Assembly: GCA_963971575.1 (NCBI GenBank)
Contig: OZ020616.1
Span: forward strand, 6,468,924 to 6,532,923
Source: Liopterus haemorrhoidalis
Taxonomy: Eukaryota; Arthropoda; Insecta; Coleoptera; Dytiscidae
Direction: 5' to 3'
DNA: 64,000 nucleotides
Both the position numbers and the translations under genes were made by a program. Below, in pieces: positions 32,583 to 42,949 of the stretch (positions within the stretch are counted from its first letter, which is position 1; each line of letters starts with the position of its first letter). The notes under the pieces were generated by a model. The model did no database searches. It was not told the origin of the DNA and saw only the letters and a program-made list of their open reading frames with translations.

Positions 32583-32735
32583 GCCGACCGGCGTAGCATA
32601 GAGGTAACACATATGCTCTGCGTTGCTAAGGTGTCAGGTTCGAATCCCGTTCAGGCATGGGGCAATTTTCATATAAATAAGAATTGTCCTGCCGAATTGC
32701 TAATTGCCGAAACAGCAAAGGCCACAAAAATAAAA
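32583..32735 (+). repeat. tRNA-derived SINE, copy 2
   Basis: GCCGACCGGCGTAGCATAG starts the head. GGTTCGAATCC at 32637-32647 is the box B. The body ends AGCAAAGGCCACAAAAATAA. The other copy is at 5030-5181 on the opposite strand. The A-rich tail directly abuts a family C end, so one may have inserted beside the other. Confidence 0.85.
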
Positions 32736-32736
32736 C

Positions 32737-33238
32737 CAGTGGCGAAGGGAAACCTCCGCTAGACTTGCCCTCCTATAAAAACAGTGGCGTAGGGAGACCT
32801 CCGCTAGACTTGCCCTCCCATAAAAAAAAAATAATAAAAAAAAATAGATATTTTTTTTAAATTTAAAACAAGATTTAGGTAAATCTTCAAAAATACATCA
32901 AATTATGTCCTATACAATTTTTTGTCCAAGGCTTGGTTTACTAGTTACGAATTTTTTTAAATTTTAAAGATTAATAACTTCCGTTTACGGTTTCGGATTT
33001 TAATAAAAAACAATAGGGTTCTTCCCAATTATTAGGAGAATTTTTTAGTACCAGAACGAACTCTTTAAGTTAAACCATTTTTGAGTTATCGTGTATACAC
33101 ACAGACACACAGACACACAGACACACAGGCACACACACATACGGACGGCACTTCGAAAATAGGTTTTTTGGATTCCCTGGAACATGAAACATGGTCATCC
33201 GTCAAAATCTCGACATCGAAAATTTTCGCGATTACAAT
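32737..33238 (-). mobile_element. Family C repeat C2 with duplicated hairpin end, fused to family A
   Basis: CAGTGGCG(A/T)AGGGA-ACCTCCGC occurs twice in tandem, at 32737 and 32782, each followed by ACTTGCCCTCC. The body (AATAGGGTTCTTCCCAATTA, ACACAGACAC run near 33100, ACGGACGGCACTTCG) follows. At about 33240 it changes abruptly to family A sequence (TTTGTGCAAAAA, then GTCCCACACCCTGTAGCCC), losing the C subterminal repeat GGGCAAGT. Confidence 0.82.
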
Positions 33239-33435
33239 ACTTTTTACCAAATTTGTGCAAAAAAAAATTTTGTCCCACACCCTGTAGCCCAGATGGTTTA
33301 AACTAAAAATCTGAAAAAATTCTAAGTAATGTACATTGGTGTGAACCGGAATAGTACAACCGGAATTTTTTATCAGATTATGTTTTCGGAACAAAAACCA
33401 TTTTTTGTGTTTTTTTGCTAATAATGTTATAGCTA

Positions 33436-36052
33436 TCTATATATATAAAATCGTAACTAAGCTACCTACTCATAATCAACGCCCAGCCCAAACCACTGAA
33501 CCTACAATCATGAAATTCGGCGAGTATATTCCCTCCATGACGTAAGCACCCACTAAGAACGGATTTTTCGAAACTCATTCTCTAAGTGGGTGAAAAGGGG
33601 GTTAAAAGGGGTAAAATATGGCTTCACGGTTTCCTTAATATCTCTTAGGTCCAATAAGATATCGACTTGGTTTTTGCTTACAAAGATTACTCATGTAAAT
33701 ATTAAAAAACTTATTTCAGGATTTTGTTCTAATTGACCCCTAAAGGGGTGAATCTACAATCAGGGTGAATTATAGAACCCTTCGCATCTTCTGTGTTTTT
33801 TGTGTTATAACATTCCTTTTTGGCATATAGGTATCTTTTTAGAAAATTTAGAAAGTGTTTTGACCGTTTTTGTAAATTTCACCCCTAAAGGGGTAAATTG
33901 GTATTTTTTATTCGATAGAATTTCGTCTAGATAAAGAAACATATAATTCGGGGAGTATATTCCTTTTATGACTTAAGAACCCCCTAAGAAATAATTTTTT
34001 TGAAATTCGGCCTCTCAGGGGTTAAAAGGGGTGAAATGTGTTTTCACGGATTCCTCAGTTTCTTTTAGGTCAAGAATATATCGCCTTGCTTTTGCTTACA
34101 AAGACTACCCACATAAATGTTGAAAAACTTATTTTTCAGGATTTTGTACTAATCAACCCCTAAAGGGGTGAATCTACAATCAGGGTGAATTATGGAACCC
34201 TTCGCATCTTCTGTGTTTGTTGTGTTATAACATTTCTTTTAGGCATATAGGTGTCTTTTTAAAATATTTAAGTGTATTGACCTTTTTTTTTAAATTTCAC
34301 CCCTAAACGGGTAATTTGGTATTTTATATTCGATAGAATGTCGTCTAGACAGAGAAACATAAAATTAGGGGAGTATATCCTTTTTATGACTTAACAACCC
34401 CCTAAGAAATGATTTTTGGAAATTCAACCCCTAAGGGGTGAAATGGGGTAAAATGTGTTTTCACGGATTCCTCAATATCTCACAGGTCCAATAATATATC
34501 GCCTTCATATTTGCTTCTAAATATTATCCATATAAATGTTGAAAAACTTATTTCAGGATTTTGTCCTATTCATCCCCTAAAAGGGTGGATCTACAATCAG
34601 GGAGAATTATAGAACCCGACGTATTTCCTGTGTTTGTTGAGTTATTAAATTCCTATTTGGCATATAGATGTCTTTTTAAAATATCTCGATGGTTTTGACA
34701 GTTTTTCAAAATTTCACCCCTAAAGAGGTAAAAGGATATTTTTTATTTGATAGAACATCCCTTGGACATAGATACATGATGTTCGCAAAGTATATTCCCT
34801 CCATGAGGTAAGCATACACTAAGACGGGATTTTTCGAAATTCAACCCCTAAAGGGTGAAATATAATTTCAAGGATTCTTAAATATCTCTACAGACCAATA
34901 AGATATTGTCTTGGTTTTTCTTACAAAGATTATCCATATAAATATTGAAAAACTTATTTCAGGATTTTGTTCTAACCCACCCCTAAAGTGGTGAATTTCC
35001 GAACAGGGTTAATTATACAACCCATCATATTCCCTGTCTTTGTTGAGTTATAAAATTCCTTTTGGCATATAGGTGTCTTCAAAATATCTTGAAATGGTAT
35101 TGACAGTTTTTAAAATTTCACCCTTAAGGGGTAAATGGGAATTTTGTATTCGCTTGAACATCCCTTGGACATAGATAAATAAAATTCGTGAAGTATATTC
35201 CCTCCATGACGTAAGCAGCCACTACGACGGGATTTTTCGAAATTCCACCCCTAAGAAGTGAAAAGGGGTGAAATGTGATTTCAAAGATTCCTCAATACCT
35301 CTTAGGACCAATAAGATATCGTCTTGGATTTTGCTTACAAAGATTACCCATACGAAAAACTTATTTCAGGATGTTGGCCGAATCAACCCCTATAGGGGTC
35401 TACAGTCGGGGTGAATTATACAACCCTTCGTATTTCCTGTGTTTATCCTTTTTTGGCATATCGGTGTCTTTTTAAAATATCTCGAAATGATTTTGACAGT
35501 TTTTAAAAATTTCACCCCTAAAGGGGTAAATGGGTATTTTTTACTCGATAGAACGTCCTCTGGACAAGATACATGAAATTCGTAAAGTATATTCCCTGTA
35601 TGACGTAAGTTCCCACTAAGACGGTATTTTTCGAAATTCAACCCATAAGGGCTGAAATGTGATATCAAGAATTCCTTAATATCGGATTGACCCAATAAGA
35701 CATCGACTTGGCTTCTGCTTATAAAGATTAACCATACAAATGTCGAAAATTTTATTTCTGGATTCTTTCCTAATGAACCCCTAAAGGGGTAAATCTATAA
35801 TCGGGATGAATTATACAACCCGTCGTATTTCCTGTGTTTATTAAGTTATAACATTCATTTTATAACTTAAAATTACCCGTGCACATGTTTAGAAACATAC
35901 TACGAATTTTACACAAATGAACCTCTAACGGGGTGAATCTACACCTGAGGAGAGAGTCAGCAATGTGATCTATAAAGAATCATGACTTACAATAATTGCA
36001 CGATGATGGCAAACCGTCAATAAACCGTAGCGAAGCACGGGTACTCAGCTAG
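33436..36052 (+). mobile_element. Non-autonomous Helitron with internal tandem repeats
   Basis: Begins TCTATATATATAAAATCG after an A and ends in CTAG before a T. This fits the canonical 5'-TC, 3'-CTRR and A/T target. A hairpin CCGTAGCGAAGCACGG (six pairs with one bulged A) sits a few bases before the CTAG end, as Helitrons require. The interior is about six tandem units of roughly 390-420 bp. No Rep or helicase coding was found, so it is non-autonomous. Confidence 0.88.
33530..35960 (+). repeat. About six tandem units of 390-420 bp
   Basis: The marker TTATTTCAGGATTTTGT recurs at about 33711, 34129, 34548, 34953, 35361 and 35752. Each unit has CCCCTAAAGGGGT-type palindromes, GAATTATA-AACCC, GGCATATAGGTGTCTTTTTA and TATTCCCTCCATGACGTAAG. 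A partial seventh unit ends near 35960. Confidence 0.9.
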
Positions 36053-36582
36053 TATAGTTATATAGACGCTAAACAGTAACTTGTTTCTTGGTGCAGTGGC
36101 TAAGATACTTGCATTCTGCCCGAGAAATTGAGTTCGAATCCTACGAGATGAGACAATATTATTTTTTATTTTTTTTTGCATTTTTTATATTGTTTAAATT
36201 ATTTTTTCAAAATTCTAGTTATATTTTGGCAATTGTTGCATTTAATTTTTAAAAGCGTAAATTTAATAACCAGTGTACACGAATGAGTTTCGTGTACAGA
36301 ATGTACACGAAATCAAAGCGGAGGAGCTATGACTAAAAACAACCAATGGAAGCCATAGGCGCAATTTTCAAAATCTTAATGAACCTTGATATATAAAAAA
36401 AATACTGCACATCTTTAGAAACTTAAATAATGGTAATAGCATTCGAATTAAAATTCATAAAAAAATATTTTGACATAAAATTTGTTTTGGCATCCCAAAT
36501 AATCATCATTCACTTACTAAATACCTGCAAAACCCTGAAATGTGTGAAAATTCACACTTCACATCAATTTTTTTATATATAG

Positions 36583-37602
36583 CAAGGTTCAATACGATTT
36601 TGAAAAGTGCGTCTATGGCATCCATTGGTAGTTTTAAGTCATATGCTATGCCCCTCTGGTTTTAAATATAATTTCAACAATTCCAACTGGTTATTAAATT
36701 TACGCTCTTGAAAATTAAATGCTACATTTGCCAAAATATAACTAGAATTTTGACAAAATAATTTAAACAAAATAAAAATGAAAAAAAAAACAAAAAATTA
36801 AATTGTCTCCTCTGCTCGAGAGCGAACCCTAATTTGCTACGTAGCAAGCGAGCAAGCTAACCATTAGACCAGGATACACCTTCTAGTATAGTGTGTTACA
36901 TAACTATAACTTTTGAACATCGTCTAGCAAAAAATGCGTTATTTTCCGAAAACATAATCCGATCAAAAATTTCTGTTGTACTTTTCCGGTTCACACCAAT
37001 GTACATTACTTAGAATTTTTTCAGATTTTTAGTTTAAATTATCTGGGCTTCAGGGTGTGGGACAAAATTTTTTTGCACAATTTTGGCATTCAAAACTCAT
37101 CAAAATAATTTATTTTGCAAAAATAAAATTTTGATCTTTAATCCACGTACTAAGGACTTTCATTTGATACCCTACTCAAATTTAAAAAAAGTATATATAT
37201 ATTTTTGGTTTTCGATGAACACCTATATATTTGTTTATATTTGTTTATATTTTTTTTTATATTTGTTTATATTTTTAGGGGGATATGTTTTTTAGATATT
37301 TTAGTATTTTTCCTATGTTCGGGTCAAAGAGTTGCATAAGCAACTCGTTATTTGAGAACTAAGCTTCCATTTAATTTTTTTAAACAAAATATAAATAATT
37401 TGCCAAACATCCCAGCGTTTTTTTCTTCATTAGATAAATAAGAAATATTTTAGAGTGTAAAGTGTAGTGTGGTGTGGTGTGAGTAATTGTAACTCTCTAG
37501 GTTTAGCCGTTTGGTTAAAATGTTTACCGAACAGACAGACAGGCAGACGACAAAATGACGGTATAAAGGTTCTTGGTCATACCTACAAAACCCTAAAAAC
37601 GA
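36583..37602 (-). mobile_element. Family A repeat copy A8, inverted against A7, with a 150-bp insert
   Basis: Runs in reverse from the region inside the hairpin end, through the tRNA-like module (36806-36880, box B complement GCGAACCC), the ACACCAATGTACATTACTT block and GGGTCAAAGAGTTG, to the 5' end (CATACCTACAAAACCCT at about 37590). Its hairpin end is missing at the junction with A7. At about 37342-37490 unrelated bases split the block AAGCATGCCAAATTTCAACT. No clear duplication flanks that insert. Confidence 0.8.
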
Positions 37603-37744
37603 AGAAATTTCACACTTATATCCCTAAATAAACAAGCATATAACAAAAGACTATGAAGTGTTGAAAACTAGGAATAACCCTGCGATATAGGTAATTTATC
37701 ACAAGGATACGGCAAAAATACTTGAGTTATATACATTTTAAAGC
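37603..37744. other. Short spacer
   Basis: Nothing recognised. Confidence 0.3.
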
Positions 37745-37925
37745 CGGTGGGCCTTACATCATCAGAGCAGATGTAAGGTGGGCAACGAATAATGGCCAAT
37801 GGCTTCCCAGATATGGGAGTAGAAGCGTAGATCGACCACATAAAACATGGTGTGACGATATAAAAAGTGTAACCGTAAAACACGGTTGAGACCAGCAAAA
37901 GACCGGGAAGTAGAACGTAAAAATG
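37745..37925 (+). pseudogene. LINE C-terminal fragment
   Basis: The plus-strand frame reads Q-W-L-P-R-Y-G-S-R-S-V-D-R-P-H-K-T-W-C-D-D-I-K. This is the W-x-P-R-x-G-x-R-S-x-G-R-P-x-x-x-W-x-D-D-I motif at the end of insect LINE ORF2. Two stops follow within 20 codons. Confidence 0.7.
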
Positions 37926-37939
37926 GAAAAACTCCTAAA

Positions 37940-38968
37940 GGGCGTATCACACTAGAACGCTATCCAAGTTTTCTTTTTTTTTATCCAAGTCTTCCTCTAG
38001 GATTCAAGGTTTCACGTCTTCAGCTATCACACGTGAAACAGGGAAAAGTAACTTGCGTCTGCGTACATTACACCCATCTCACTTGATCTGACTGAGAGGA
38101 AGAGGCCGCGCACGCGCATTTGAAGGCTTGGACTTCGTCTGTCTTCTAGAGACTGGGGAAATATATCTTGATGTATTTGCTCAGACCTAAAGACCTAGGT
38201 TTTTTGTCATGCTATCACACACACAAGACTTCGATTCGAATGCAAAGACTTTAATTTTCCAAGTTAAGACTTATACAATGTTCCGTAACTGCACTCCTAA
38301 TTACCGCGGTCGCGGTTACGGTAAAGTCGTGGTAAGTTGTGGTTACCCAGTGGTTACCTGAAAACGCGTTTTAGATACGGAACGGTAGTCACACTTCACA
38401 GTTGATAAAACAGACAACTGAACTGTCATTTTATGAACGTTATAGGTTATAGATATTCTCTTACAAACTTATTAATAAAAATATTTGTTTTATTAGTGCT
38501 TGTTTACAATGGCACATTATATAAGAACATATATGACTTTCTCGATATTATTTTTCACGACATCGATCAATATTACTAAAAAACATTTACTTACACTCAT
38601 TCTTACTGTTTTAATTATAGACTATAGGAAAATAATATTATAATTTACTACAAGCACTACAAAGAAACGATTAATTCCCTCCACTTAACTCTCGCCTTAT
38701 TGTAATTGTTTTGAAATTCCCGCCTTTTGTAGTTTACATTAGATCTGAAGTTTGTAGTGGGAGGAAATAACCACACTAACCGCGATATTTCCACGGTTAG
38801 TTTGGTTACAAAAAAGTAACCAAAATTTTCAGTAACCGCGTTCCGAAACTTAACAATTTTCCTGAAAAGGTTAATGTCGTACACTTTCGGAACGGGAAAC
38901 TTCAACCGCGGTTACTTTCGTCGAGTAATGGAACATTGTATTAGAATAATAACTCTAGTGTGATAAGG
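37940..38968. mobile_element. Outer MITE with TATCACACTAGA ends
   Basis: GGGCGTATCACACTAGA near 37940 and its inverse TCTAGTGTGATAAGGCC ending near 38970 match except at two positions. CACACGTGAA-type and CAAGACTT motifs recur in the left part. The target duplication is not readable and the superfamily is unknown. It contains a second MITE. Confidence 0.7.
38276..38938. mobile_element. Inner MITE with GGTTAC-rich subterminal region
   Basis: CAATGTTCCGTAACT at 38276 and its inverse (AGTAATGGAACATTG, ending 38938) are flanked by TA on both sides (38274-38275, 38939-38940). AACCGCGGTTAC and related GGTTAC/GTAACC words are repeated many times near both ends. There is no transposase motif. Confidence 0.8.
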
Positions 38969-39584
38969 CCTATAGATATCCAATATTAGACAAATATAAA
39001 AGTCTGAAGAAAAAGAAAAGAAGAAAAATATCTATCCAGAGCTCTGTATTACCGTGGTGAGACAGTAGCCTATGGAGCAGATGGACTCCAAATATGTGTT
39101 GTTTATTTTTATTTATGATTTCCCATTTCTTTTTATTCTTTAACTGTATTTAAACTGACTTTGTACTTCGCTGCGCTTGATCAACCATGTATACATCTCA
39201 TTTTTCTCTTCTAAGACACTTTGACCATATTCTCTGCTTTACTGTACAAGGTATAAATCAAATACACAAACGTACAAAGCAATACAGTGAAATCAAATCG
39301 CCCGCGGTTTTCTGTGTTCAAGACACACTATGTTTCAAGTAGCAATTAACAGATTCCAAGAACGTCCCAATAAATTCTGCATCAGAAACCCAAGTATTTC
39401 ATTACATACAATTAAAAATTCCTACTTATAAATCATGTATGTAAACGTGTTATTATGAAATGTATGTGGTTTTGATAATTCTGAAGAATGTGCCAAAATA
39501 TGGGAATTTGCTAACCAAATTCAGAACAGAGTTAAAGAAAATGTTACTGTATTTTTGTAAAAATACGAAAATTGATAATTCAAT
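38969..39584. other. Spacer, nothing recognised
   Basis: AT-rich. The stretch 39040-39075 is slightly GC-richer, but no family was recognised. Confidence 0.35.
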
Positions 39585-39586
39585 GT

Positions 39587-40847
39587 ACGAGGGATACCTT
39601 TTAAGTTTTTACAAAAACTAAGAAAGAAAAAAAATTATTTGGAACAAATTGTTTTATTGCTTTTAAATATTCGCCATTAAGATTTATGCACTTTTGAATG
39701 CGTTCAACTAATTCTCGAAACATTTTTTCCACTCTGAAGTTGGTATCTCAAAAACATGGTTTTCGAAGGCTTCAGCAGCTTCTTGAGGTGATGACAATCG
39801 CTGTCCACGCATTTTTAGTTTGACATTGGGGGAAAAAAAAGTCGTTAGGGGATAAATCAGGTGAATACGGGCAATTATACATTAATTCGATGTTTTTCTC
39901 CTTCAAATAAAAAAATGTTTTACGTGCTGTGTGGGAGCTTGCATTGTCATGATGAAGATTGATGCGAGGTTTTTGGTTGTTTTTCCTGATTTTGTTGATG
40001 ACTTCTGGAAAACAAACTGATGTATACCATTCAGCATTAACTGTTCTCCGATCCTCTAAAGGAATGGTTGCGGCATGTCCAGTACAACCGAAGAAACAAG
40101 CTATCATTTTCTTGAAAGGGCTTCGTAAATGAACAACTTTTGTGGGTTTCGGTTCTCCTTGGAAGACCCAAACAGTGGATTGTTACTTAGTTTCCGGTTC
40201 ATATGAATAAATCCAAGTTTCGTCACCTGTAACGATGTTGAACACGGATTTTGCAGTGCCTAGGTTGAATTTTTTTAGAATTCCCTTACATCAATTAACA
40301 CGAGCTTTTTTTAAAGCTTATCAAGTCAAATTATGCGGAATCCATAGGGAACAGATCTTTTTCATAGCTATATGTTCATGCAAAATCGAATGTATTGCAG
40401 TCTGCGATATGCCAAAGGATGCCTCTGTCTCACGGTAAGTCACATGCCGATCTTCTTCAATCATTTTGCGCTCAGCATTGATGTTTTTTTGAACCCACGA
40501 GATTCATCACTGACGGACGCACGATAACGACGAAATTATGCAAACCAATTGTCTTTTCTGATGGTGCTTCATTAATAAAAGTTGAACGAAGCGAATTTAT
40601 GCATTATTATTGAGTTAGGCCTTTACTAAAATCGTAAAAAATCATCCAACGAAAACCTTCACGAGTAATATCCATTTTTTCACAAACTTGTTTTTTTTAA
40701 ACGCTCACTATCAGCAAACTACTCGGTCAATTTAGAAGCTGCCACTGATTTCACAATAACAAATGTGAAATTTTACGAATATAGTAATGGCACATTTCGA
40801 TATTGACATCTAGTGTTCGTTTGTAAAAACATAAATGGCAACCCTAG
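39587..40847 (-). pseudogene. Mariner pseudogene, most complete copy of the three-copy group
   Basis: The terminal repeats are AGGGATACCTTTTAAGTTTT after TA at 39585-39586, and the degenerate inverse ending near 40847. On the minus strand an ATG near 40673 opens M-D-I-T-R-E-G-F-R-W-M-I-F-Y-D-F-S-K-G-L-T-Q. From 40107 to 39772 the frame is open with M-I-A-C-F-F-G-C-T-G-H, R-R-T-V-N-A-E-W-Y, L-H-H-D-N-A-S-S-H-T-A-R and Y-S-P-D-L-S-P-N-D-F-F (DD34D). Frameshifts lie near 40590, 40480 and 39830. Confidence 0.88.
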
Positions 40848-40945
40848 CAGTGTCTAACTCACATCATTTTGAAAAAAATTGCTACTTCAATTCAACTTAT
40901 GTAAGAAATGGTTTATTTGGCTTTTCCTAAATTGAGGGCCGCTAC

Positions 40946-41470
40946 ATTTTTAGAGTTTTGTAGGTATGACCACCAAAAGATCCATAGAACGTCACCCATG
41001 TGTCTTCCTCTCTGTCTGTCTGTCTGCCTGTACGATAGAAATTGGAGCCAAACGGTTGAACAACGAAAGTTGCAATTTGGCCTGCTTGTACAACTCTGAC
41101 CCACATATAGAAAAATATAGAGTTCAAAAAAATACATCCTGGGATGAATATTTTTTATACCATTGTTTCTCAACCGGTGGTCCGCGGACTATTGGACCAC
41201 CAGTAGTCCGCGAAAGTAGTTTTAGCAAAATTTTTGGATTTTTTATTACCGAAATATTATATGGATGTAGTCTGCAAATACAATAAATTTGTCTAATTGT
41301 ACATTTATTTTTTGTGATGCGCGGTAGAAAATTTAATATTTTACTGGTCCGTGGTACGTTTTGAGAAACGCTGGTTTATACAACATTAACTTAATGGAAA
41401 AATAAGTTTTTTTTTTTTAATTTTGTGTGAAGTCTCAAATGAAACCCCTTAATGTGTGGATAAACAATTT
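40946..41470 (+). mobile_element. Family A repeat copy A9, split by a hAT element
   Basis: TTTTTAGAGTTTTGTAGGTA (subterminal end), a short GTCT run at 41012, GGAGCCAAACGGTTGAAC, CTCTGACCCACATATAG. After the hAT insertion it continues into GTCTCAAATGAAACCCCTTA. The downstream half, including the hairpin end, is missing or too diverged to trace. Confidence 0.72.
41161..41373. mobile_element. Non-autonomous hAT (Buster/Charlie-like), 213 bp
   Basis: Starts CATTGTTTCTCAACCGGTGG and ends GGTACGTTTTGAGAAACGCTG. Flanks TTTTATAC (41153-41160) and GTTTATAC (41374-41381) agree at 7 of 8. Subterminal GGTCCGCGG and GGTCCGTGG are typical of this hAT group. The right portion plus its flank is copied at 30059-30231. 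Confidence 0.88.
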
Positions 41471-41520
41471 TTTCTTTTTAAAAATAATATTTTGAATGGG
41501 ATTTTAGTCAAAAATATGTC

Positions 41521-41935
41521 AAAAATGTTTTGACATTTGACGTCTTTCAATTTTGGAATAGTGTTCAATCGGGTTGAGATCAGGCGAGCGCGCTGGCCAA
41601 TCTCTTGTTGTTATACCCACTTGATTTAAAATGTCTGTTACACAGTGGGCGACGAATGGGCGCGCATTATCCTACATTTGGGTGAAAATTTCCCCGATAT
41701 ATGGGGCAAAAGGTACAACATGGTCTTGAAGAATATCTCTGATGTACCTATCTACAGTTAACGTTCCGCCTTCAATCACCACTAACTCTGTGCGATCTCC
41801 CAAACATATTCCACCCCATACCATAATTAAACCTCCACCAAAAGATACAGTAGTAGCAAAATTAAATGGTGCATTTTGTTCTCGTTGGCGTCGATACAAT
41901 ATTTCCCTACGGTTTAGTAGAGCATTCAAAGCTAT
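41521..41935 (-). pseudogene. Tc1-like transposase fragment (DD34E)
   Basis: On the minus strand: R-R-E-I-L-Y-R-R-Q-R-E-Q-N-A, V-S-F-G-G-G-L-I-M-V-W-G-G-I, L-V-V-I-E-G-G-T-L-T and V-P-F-A-P-Y-I-G-E-I-F, then a TAG in place of Gln before D-N-A-R-P, and W-P-A-R-S-P-D-L-N-P-I-E-H. Between D-N-A and P-I-E there are 34 residues, the Tc1 spacing with a terminal Glu. The N-terminal DNA-binding half is absent. Confidence 0.88.
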
Positions 41936-41939
41936 CTAG

Positions 41940-42946
41940 ATATAGGCTACAAAATAATAAAATTAAAAAAAAAAAAAAAAACATAATTTTCAATCTATTC
42001 CTTTAAATTTGCCGGTGTGTGTATATATAATTTGTACATAATGCTATTTAGTTCGTAGTTCGATCGCTAGTAATGTTGTTAGCTATTCATCATGTCGTCA
42101 AATGTTGCTGAAAACATTGTTAAGTACACAGTCAATTGTTTTTCATCTCGACATTGTCAAATATTTGACATTCCCATCAACTGACACATCATCAGATTAC
42201 CTGACGACATGGTTAACAACGTTTTATGCAACTGGGTCTATGCCAGTTAAAAGTACACCTCGAAGCGATTCCTTCTATACCAATAACATCCCTCGTATAT
42301 CATATTATGTAACGTTTCATAAATGCTCTAAGTCCCTTGAAGAATTAAGTTTGGTAGTTATCTCAACTGACGAGCTTCAATTTAGCGGAACAAAAATGCA
42401 AAAATTGAAATACTTTTTCATTTAACTTTTCGAGTTCCACTAATAATAATAATCAAAGACATTTTCAACAATGTAAGTAATAATAATTGTGTATTCGTGG
42501 CGATAATTATTCGGTTGAAGTAAGCATTGGGCAATTATCATAAAAACGGCTTTTTCGAAAAGCATTTAGATAGGTTGCAGTTTTCAGCGAACGTATTATT
42601 ATCTCAATATTTGTTCAGCAAATGGCGTTCTTGTTATAGCATGATGCATATTTCATGTTGTCCAAAGGTAATTTTTGTGTGGTCTGACAGCGGGTTAACG
42701 GAATTTTTAAGAACATGAATTTTCGAATTGTTTTTGGTTATTCTTTTTGATCATTTAATTGCTAGGGTCAGGGAACTCCAGTTTCTTTGAAAAAATGCGA
42801 ACAAAAAGTGACGTATTACAAAATCTATGAATCACGACTTCTGTGTTGCTATTTTTTAATATTAAACAACAATAAATGTATCATGTGTTTCAATACAAGT
42901 TTAATTAAAGCTGGCTAAAGAAGAGAAAGATAAGAAACATAACGAT
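41940..42946. other. Spacer with an unrecognised 107-codon open frame
   Basis: A plus-strand frame at 42102-42425 is open (M-L-L-K-T-L-L-S-T, W-L-T-T-F-Y-A-T-G, C-S-K-S-L-E-E-L-S) with no recognised family. Nothing else was identified. The DD41D element begins after it. Confidence 0.3.
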
Positions 42947-42949
42947 ATA

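Larger units (their letters stand above)
33240..36582 (+). mobile_element. Family A repeat copy A7, interrupted by a Helitron
   Basis: 33240-33435 and 36053-36582 together give the centre, tRNA-like module (TGGTGCAGTGG at about 36089, GAGTTCGAATCC at 36130-36141), T run, and the hairpin end (ACCTGCAAAACCCT, TGTGTGAAAATTCACAC). The 5' microsatellite part is absent, replaced by family C. The Helitron lies between A at 33435 and T at 36053. Confidence 0.8.

Noticed and set aside
33530..35960. CRISPR-like array
   Set aside because: The units are about 400 bp, diverged and in a eukaryotic Helitron, with no short direct repeats and regular spacers.
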